Shown piece after piece: positions 59,565-64,000 of a stretch of 64,000 nucleotides of DNA (position 1 is the stretch's first letter; each line of letters begins with the position of its first letter). Under the pieces are notes generated by a model. That model worked only from the letters and a program-made list of their open reading frames with translations. It was not told the DNA's origin and did not search any database. The stretch comes from Bacillota bacterium (lineage in GTDB: Bacteria; Bacillota; Clostridia; Christensenellales; SZUA-584). The position numbers and the translations under genes were made by a program. The stretch is from assembly GCA_023415915.1 (NCBI GenBank), contig JAEZIZ010000096.1, forward strand, positions 1 to 64,000, read 5' to 3'.

Positions 59565-61721
59565 CTATTCCTGCCCCGGGTATTTTACGCGCTCGTGGAA
59601 CGCGCCTTCGTAAACGCTCGTGAACGCCTTCGCCAGCGAATTTAAATCCTTGCGTCCCAGCGAGCTCTCGTCAAACTGCCCTTCGTTGTATTTTGTGCGT
59701 ATTATCTTGTTTACCATTTCCTTGACCTGCTCCCTGTCGGGGCTGTCAAGGCTTCTTATCGCCGCTTCCACGCTGTCCGCAAGCATGACCACGGCCGACT
59801 CCTTGGACGTAGGCTTACTGCCTTTGTATTTGAATACGGGATCGTTTGTGTTAATCCCCGCCTCCTGCGCCTTGTGCACGAAATACGGCACTACCGCGTC
59901 GCCGTGGTGCTGCGCCATTATCTTCTGCACGTCGCGAGGCAGCTTGAATTTTCTTGCAAGCTCCATGCCGTAGCTTAAATGCTCGGTTATTATCCTTGCG
60001 CTCTCCCGCGGGTCGAGCATATCATGCGGGTTCTCGCTCTTCTGGTTCTCCTTGAAATACTCCGGGTTTTTAAGCTTGCCCACGTCATGATAATACGCAC
60101 CCACGCGGCATAGCAACGAGTTGGCGCCTACCGCGTCCGCGCCCGCTTCCGCGAGGTTCGCCGTGAGTATACTGTGATGGTACGTGCCCGGAGCCTCAAT
60201 AGTTAAGCGTTTAAGCAGCGGATGATTGGGGTCGGAAAGCTCTATAAGCTTTGCGGGCGTGGATACGCGGAACATGGCCTCCCATATCGGCAGCGTGCCA
60301 ATGGCCAGCACCCCGCCGAACATACCGCTTCCCACGGCAAAAGCGCTGTCCACTATTATGTCGCCCGAGGCCGCGCCCGCCGCGCCTATAGTGTCGTTAA
60401 TAGCGGTTATGCCCGCGCCGAGTCCGCCGGCTATAAGCCCCGCGTATATGAGCGACGCTCTGTAGCCCGGCTTATACAGCGCAAATACCGCCGCCGAGCC
60501 GCCTATTATTATTATCATAAGCGTACGCAGCATCGTTATGCTGAGTATCCCAGTCTGCCACGAGCAGACCGCGCCTATGAGGAACGCAAGCAGCAGATTC
60601 AGCGTAAGCGCGCTCCTTTGAGATACCAGCACGCTTGCGAGCATTGTGCCTAAAAAAGCGGTTATTATGCGCGTATCGAGCCGGGAGAGCGGTACCGCGA
60701 GCGCTACCGACAGCACAGCAAGCGCCATCAGCATCACGAGCTTCCTCGTCTCCGATATAATGTCGCTCTCGAACTGGAACATGTATACGGCGTATATCGC
60801 AAACAGCAGCGCCACAAACAGCAGCATGCCTATATACAGCGTGTAATCCTGCGTCTGCCCTCCGCCCGCGTATCCCAATTCCTGCAGTACGGCGTACTGC
60901 GCTTCGGTGACGACTTCGCCCTGCGAAACTATCTTCTGGTTCCTCTGGTACGTGACCGGGGTCACCGCCGCCTCGGCCGCGCTTATTGCCGCATCCGTTG
61001 CGACGGAATCATAAAGCAGGTTCGCCTCCAGGTACTTCTCTACCGGCGTATAGGCAAGATACCTCGTTCCCGTATCCTCAAACAGTTTTGCCATGTCGCT
61101 TGCTATGCCTTCTTTTACCGCGGACAGCCTGTCTTTGAGTATGCCGCCGTCGAGCGAAGTGGAGACCTTCTCAATTATCCTTGCCTTTATGTTATCCAGC
61201 TCCTGCTCGTTCATGGACGCTAGAACGGTTATCGCCTCGTCGGGCATTTCGTCGTCGCCCACCAGCGTTTTGACATGCGATTTTATGCCGGGCGTCAAGA
61301 AAGCTTTCCAGTCCACAGCCGCCGGGTCGTAATCTTCCAAAAGCCTGTCCTTTGACATTCCCGTGACAATGGCCTTATCGTCCAGGTAAGCGTTCTTCAT
61401 ATATTCCGCGGCCTGCCTTAAGCTGTCGAAATAGCCAGCTACGCTTTGCTCCGTCCGCTCTGTGATACCGGAGTCAATAGTATATATTGGAGCGACAGAC
61501 AGGCGCGCCTGCTCCAACGCGGCGTTTGTAGACACCTTGTCCACTATATCGCGGCTCGCGGTTATCGTCGCGGGAGCCACCTTGCCTACCTTTATGTCAT
61601 ATCTTAAAGGCATCACCGATATTGCGACAAACGCGTAAACAATCAGCGCCGTTACTGCGATTATTATTATGGCAGCGACGCGCTGCTGTTTTGAAATCGC
61701 ACTCTTTGGCGTGTTACCCAC
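59565..61721 (-). CDS. pgpH: Membrane HD phosphodiesterase PgpH (YqfF)
   Basis: A cyclic-di-AMP phosphodiesterase of about 718 aa, anchored in the membrane. An N-terminal helix (about 13-35) is followed by a large extracytoplasmic domain (to about 290), then seven membrane helices (about 295-490). The cytoplasmic HD domain has YYHDVGKLKNPEYF near 545 and IMAQHHGDAVVPYF near 605. The GTG at 61721 is chosen because AAGGAG lies eight bases upstream; ATGs further out overlap phoH. Beginning four bases after the phoH stop also supports this. Confidence 0.93.
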   Translation of the reverse strand: MGNTPKSAISKQQRVAAIIIIAVTALIVYAFVAISVMPLRYDIKVGKVAPATITASRDIVDKVSTNAALEQARLSVAPIYTIDSGITERTEQSVAGYFDSLRQAAEYMKNAYLDDKAIVTGMSKDRLLEDYDPAAVDWKAFLTPGIKSHVKTLVGDDEMPDEAITVLASMNEQELDNIKARIIEKVSTSLDGGILKDRLSAVKEGIASDMAKLFEDTGTRYLAYTPVEKYLEANLLYDSVATDAAISAAEAAVTPVTYQRNQKIVSQGEVVTEAQYAVLQELGYAGGGQTQDYTLYIGMLLFVALLFAIYAVYMFQFESDIISETRKLVMLMALAVLSVALAVPLSRLDTRIITAFLGTMLASVLVSQRSALTLNLLLAFLIGAVCSWQTGILSITMLRTLMIIIIGGSAAVFALYKPGYRASLIYAGLIAGGLGAGITAINDTIGAAGAASGDIIVDSAFAVGSGMFGGVLAIGTLPIWEAMFRVSTPAKLIELSDPNHPLLKRLTIEAPGTYHHSILTANLAEAGADAVGANSLLCRVGAYYHDVGKLKNPEYFKENQKSENPHDMLDPRESARIITEHLSYGMELARKFKLPRDVQKIMAQHHGDAVVPYFVHKAQEAGINTNDPVFKYKGSKPTSKESAVVMLADSVEAAIRSLDSPDREQVKEMVNKIIRTKYNEGQFDESSLGRKDLNSLAKAFTSVYEGAFHERVKYPGQE

Positions 61722-61725
61722 TCTT

Positions 61726-62694
61726 TTATCTCCTTGTCTTCTCATACTTCTCATACGCCCTTACTATGTTCTGCACAAGCGGGTGCCGCACTACGTCTTT
61801 ATGCGTCAGATACTGTATGCTTACGCCCTCCACGCCTTCCAGCACGGCGATGCACTGCTTTAAGCCGCTTTTCTTCTCTTTGGGCAGGTCAATCTGGGTT
61901 ATGTCGCCTGTAACGACTATCTTGGAATTCTCGCCGAACCTCGTCAAAAACATCTTCATCTGCTCTTCCGTGCAGTTCTGCGCCTCGTCGAGCACTATAA
62001 ACGCGTCGGAAAGCGTCCTGCCGCGCATATACGCCAGAGGCGCAACTTCGATAACCCCGCGCTCGGAGAGGCGCGCAAAGCCCTCCCCGCCGAGGAACTC
62101 GTAAAGCGCGTCATACAGCGGCCTTAAGTATGGGTCCACTTTGTTCTGCAGGTCGCCCGGCAAAAACCCCAGGTTTTCTCCCGCCTCCACTGCCGGGCGC
62201 GTGAGTATTATGCGCTCGATTTCCTTATTCTTTAAAGCCACAACGGCCATAGCCATCGCGAGATACGTCTTGCCCGTGCCCGCCGGGCCAATAGCGAACA
62301 CAAGCGTATTTTCCTTTATGGCGCGCACATAGCGCTTTTGGCCTATCGTGCGGCTCTTTACCTGCCGGCCTCTGTTCGTTATCGCTATTACGTCGGCCAT
62401 TATCTCTTCTATGGCGTCGGCGTTGCCTTCGCGCGCGAGCTCTACGGCATAGCGTATCTTCGATATATCGAGCTTCTCGCGCTTTCGCAGCATGCCAAGA
62501 AGCTTGTCCACCACCACCTTGGCGAGGCTTGCCTCCTCTTCCTTGCCCGTTATCGCTATATGCGTGTTCCGGGAGACTATGCTCGCTCCCGTTTCCTTCT
62601 CTATCGCTTTTGCGTTTTCGTCAAAAGCCCCGAAAAGCTCCATCAGCTGCTCCAAGCTGTCAACTTCTATCGTATACTCAACGGGCGTATCCAA
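61726..62694 (-). CDS. phoH: PhoH-family ATPase (YbeZ/PhoH)
   Basis: A 322-aa cytosolic NTPase with an N-terminal KH-like part, Walker A GPAGTGKTYLAMA near residue 132 and Walker B AFIVLDEAQN near 225. It is linked to RNA metabolism and usually found beside ybeY, as here. The start is TTG with GGAGG seven bases upstream. Confidence 0.95.
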   Translation of the reverse strand: MDTPVEYTIEVDSLEQLMELFGAFDENAKAIEKETGASIVSRNTHIAITGKEEEASLAKVVVDKLLGMLRKREKLDISKIRYAVELAREGNADAIEEIMADVIAITNRGRQVKSRTIGQKRYVRAIKENTLVFAIGPAGTGKTYLAMAMAVVALKNKEIERIILTRPAVEAGENLGFLPGDLQNKVDPYLRPLYDALYEFLGGEGFARLSERGVIEVAPLAYMRGRTLSDAFIVLDEAQNCTEEQMKMFLTRFGENSKIVVTGDITQIDLPKEKKSGLKQCIAVLEGVEGVSIQYLTHKDVVRHPLVQNIVRAYEKYEKTRR

Positions 62695-62696
62695 AA

Positions 62697-63863
62697 CTAT
62701 TCCTCCAGATAAACAACTTTACCAATGTCCTCCTGTGTGCGCAGATATACCGTCACGCTTAAAACGTCGTCCTTCACATTGAATATGGCGTTGTGCCCCG
62801 TTATCTCGGCGTCGTCGGGCGCAAGGCTTTGCGCTCTCCAGTACGCCCTCTCTTCAAGGTATGCCATCAATATATCAAGCGGCGCGGGCGTCTTTGTAAG
62901 CTTAACTTCGCTGTGCCGCAGAAGCGCAACCCTTACCGGCAGAAACAGCCGGTCCCCCAGATAATACTCGTTAACCACTTCCGTATCGAACTCGGCAAAC
63001 CCGCACGGCCCGTCTATCGAGGCGCTGTCGCCTCCCATATACACGACCCTTTCGTACTGCGTACGGCCCGTCTTCTCTCTAGTCTCGCGGTATATGGGCG
63101 CGTTCTCCTCTCCCCTGTACCACACGCTGCCCTTAACCTTGCCCTTTGCGGCGAACATTATGCGCGGCATCCCGGGATCCCACACGAGCCCGGCTATCAG
63201 CTTATCGCCCGCGCGCACGGTGTCGCCCGGCTTTACTACCGCCCTGCCCGCAAGCGGTATTACGCTTTCTATGTACGCGTCCTTCTTTGCTATAATATCA
63301 CAAGGCCTGTTCTCGTCATATACCTCGGGGGGCATGTCCGCGGGCAATATGTTCACGACTACGGCAACGCCCCTAAAGGCTATGTTCATCCACGCTATCT
63401 CGTCGTGCGCGATTATCATATCCGTAGTTATCGCTTTAAGGTCAATGCTGCCCTTGTAAACGCCCGGCACTATGCCTTTTTCCGCAAGCTCTGCTTTAAT
63501 CTTTGCGCCTTCGTAGGCTCCGACGCCTTTTACCTGCACGTCCCACACGAACTGCGCCGCGGCAATTACGCCAAGAGTAACAACTAATAGCCCTGCCAGC
63601 AGCGCCTTGCGGCGAAACAGCCGCATCGCTCCAAACGGCAGTCCCATGCGTCTCCCGGCAGTTACAGTATACCGTTCCGGAACGATTTTTATAAGCTTGC
63701 CGTAACCCCGAGCGCTGAGGCCCGCATACAGCACGGTATACGACACGCGCTTTACGTCAAACACCTTTACTCCCGCCTGCGAAGCGAGATTTAAAAACCG
63801 TTCAAGCGACAAGCCTTCCACGCGTATCATAACATATCCGTAAATAAAATGCCATATTCTCAC
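62697..63863 (-). CDS. yqfD: Sporulation protein YqfD
   Basis: A 388-aa membrane protein made under mother-cell control in spore formers, part of the YqfC/YqfD pair. Residues 1-75 are cytoplasmic; one membrane helix (about 85-107, ALLAGLLVVTLGVIAAAQF) precedes a large outer domain. The GTG at 63863 has AGAGGG upstream. It supports assignment to an endospore-forming lineage. Confidence 0.88.
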   Translation of the reverse strand: MRIWHFIYGYVMIRVEGLSLERFLNLASQAGVKVFDVKRVSYTVLYAGLSARGYGKLIKIVPERYTVTAGRRMGLPFGAMRLFRRKALLAGLLVVTLGVIAAAQFVWDVQVKGVGAYEGAKIKAELAEKGIVPGVYKGSIDLKAITTDMIIAHDEIAWMNIAFRGVAVVVNILPADMPPEVYDENRPCDIIAKKDAYIESVIPLAGRAVVKPGDTVRAGDKLIAGLVWDPGMPRIMFAAKGKVKGSVWYRGEENAPIYRETREKTGRTQYERVVYMGGDSASIDGPCGFAEFDTEVVNEYYLGDRLFLPVRVALLRHSEVKLTKTPAPLDILMAYLEERAYWRAQSLAPDDAEITGHNAIFNVKDDVLSVTVYLRTQEDIGKVVYLEE

Positions 63864-63867
63864 GGCG

Positions 63868-64000
63868 TTACCCTCTTTGTGCAATTTCGTATTTTATCGA
63901 TGCTATCTCTCCCTTTACGGCGACGTTCTCCTGCCCGAAGCTCTCGAGTTCGAGCCCTGAGCCTTCCACTGTTATATAAAACGGCCCGGCATATACCCCC
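63868..64000 (-). CDS. yqfC: Sporulation protein YqfC (C-terminal part)
   Basis: The minus-strand frame from the window edge to TAA at 63868-63870 encodes about 43 residues with the beta-rich end of YqfC (YITVEGSGLELESF, then VAVKGEIASIKYEI). The 5' part lies beyond the window. It is directly followed by yqfD, the usual pair in spore formers. Confidence 0.82.
   Translation of the reverse strand, partial: GVYAGPFYITVEGSGLELESFGQENVAVKGEIASIKYEIAQRG

Overview
The window looks like a chromosome segment of a spore-forming Clostridia-type bacterium (Firmicutes). The right end carries the conserved block yqfC-yqfD-phoH-pgpH-ybeY-cdd-era-recO, including two sporulation genes. Elsewhere there are lipoboxes with Ala/Pro/Ser-rich linkers, Gram-positive ABC and TRAP sugar importers, GGAGG ribosome sites and frequent GTG/TTG starts. 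I cannot name the species. The sequence is mid-GC and visibly GC-richer in the core block beyond about 57 kb.

Layout. 0-8.4 kb: a uronate utilisation locus. Convergent to it on the minus strand are kdgK, kdgA and a GntR/FCD regulator; on the plus strand a TRAP transporter (dctP-dctM-dctQ), kduI and kduD. Together they take 5-keto-4-deoxyuronate to KDG, KDPG, then pyruvate plus glyceraldehyde-3-P. A cluster of TTGTATACAA-like operators and a sigma-A promoter lie in the divergent gap. 8.5-16.2 kb: a double-HD (HD-GYP-like) protein, a lipoprotein with a small Gly-rich exported protein, an AraC regulator and a three-subunit molybdenum hydroxylase. 16.4-17 kb: a family-4-like uracil-DNA glycosylase. 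17-26.8 kb: a ten-gene minus-strand operon with a ribose-type ABC importer, Gfo/Idh dehydrogenase, TIM-barrel isomerase, ROK kinase, cupin glucose-6-P isomerase, the ribulose-monophosphate pair HxlA/HxlB, and a DeoR regulator.

27.08-55.75 kb: a genomic island of about 28.7 kb in the 3' end of a tRNA-Lys gene. It is bounded by a 47-bp imperfect repeat of the tRNA 3' end, with matching 21-bp arm-type sites inside each border. It holds an IS21 element, a very long sugar-acid/amino-sugar locus (30.1-53.0 kb), a decayed type I restriction gene hsdR, and the C-terminal part of a tyrosine integrase. The hsdR and integrase pieces are fused head to head at a deletion junction. The cargo has two transcription units (48.7 to 30.1 kb, and pfkB-SIS). 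Each has a near-consensus promoter followed directly by a TGTAAGCG-type LacI/CcpA operator. A divergent kdgA-kdgK pair duplicates the one at the left end of the window.

My reading of the island pathway is inference. ABC import and GH4 hydrolysis are followed by kinase/epimerase steps, oxidation to a lactone by Gfo/Idh enzymes, lactonase opening, deacetylation, then beta-elimination (PLP ammonia lyase) or dehydration (enolase superfamily) to KDG, with RidA proteins clearing enamine intermediates. KdgK and KdgA finish the route.

55.7-56.2 kb: four tRNA genes (Lys, Gln, His, Arg; all minus). 56.3-64 kb: a hypothetical membrane-anchored protein and the core block.
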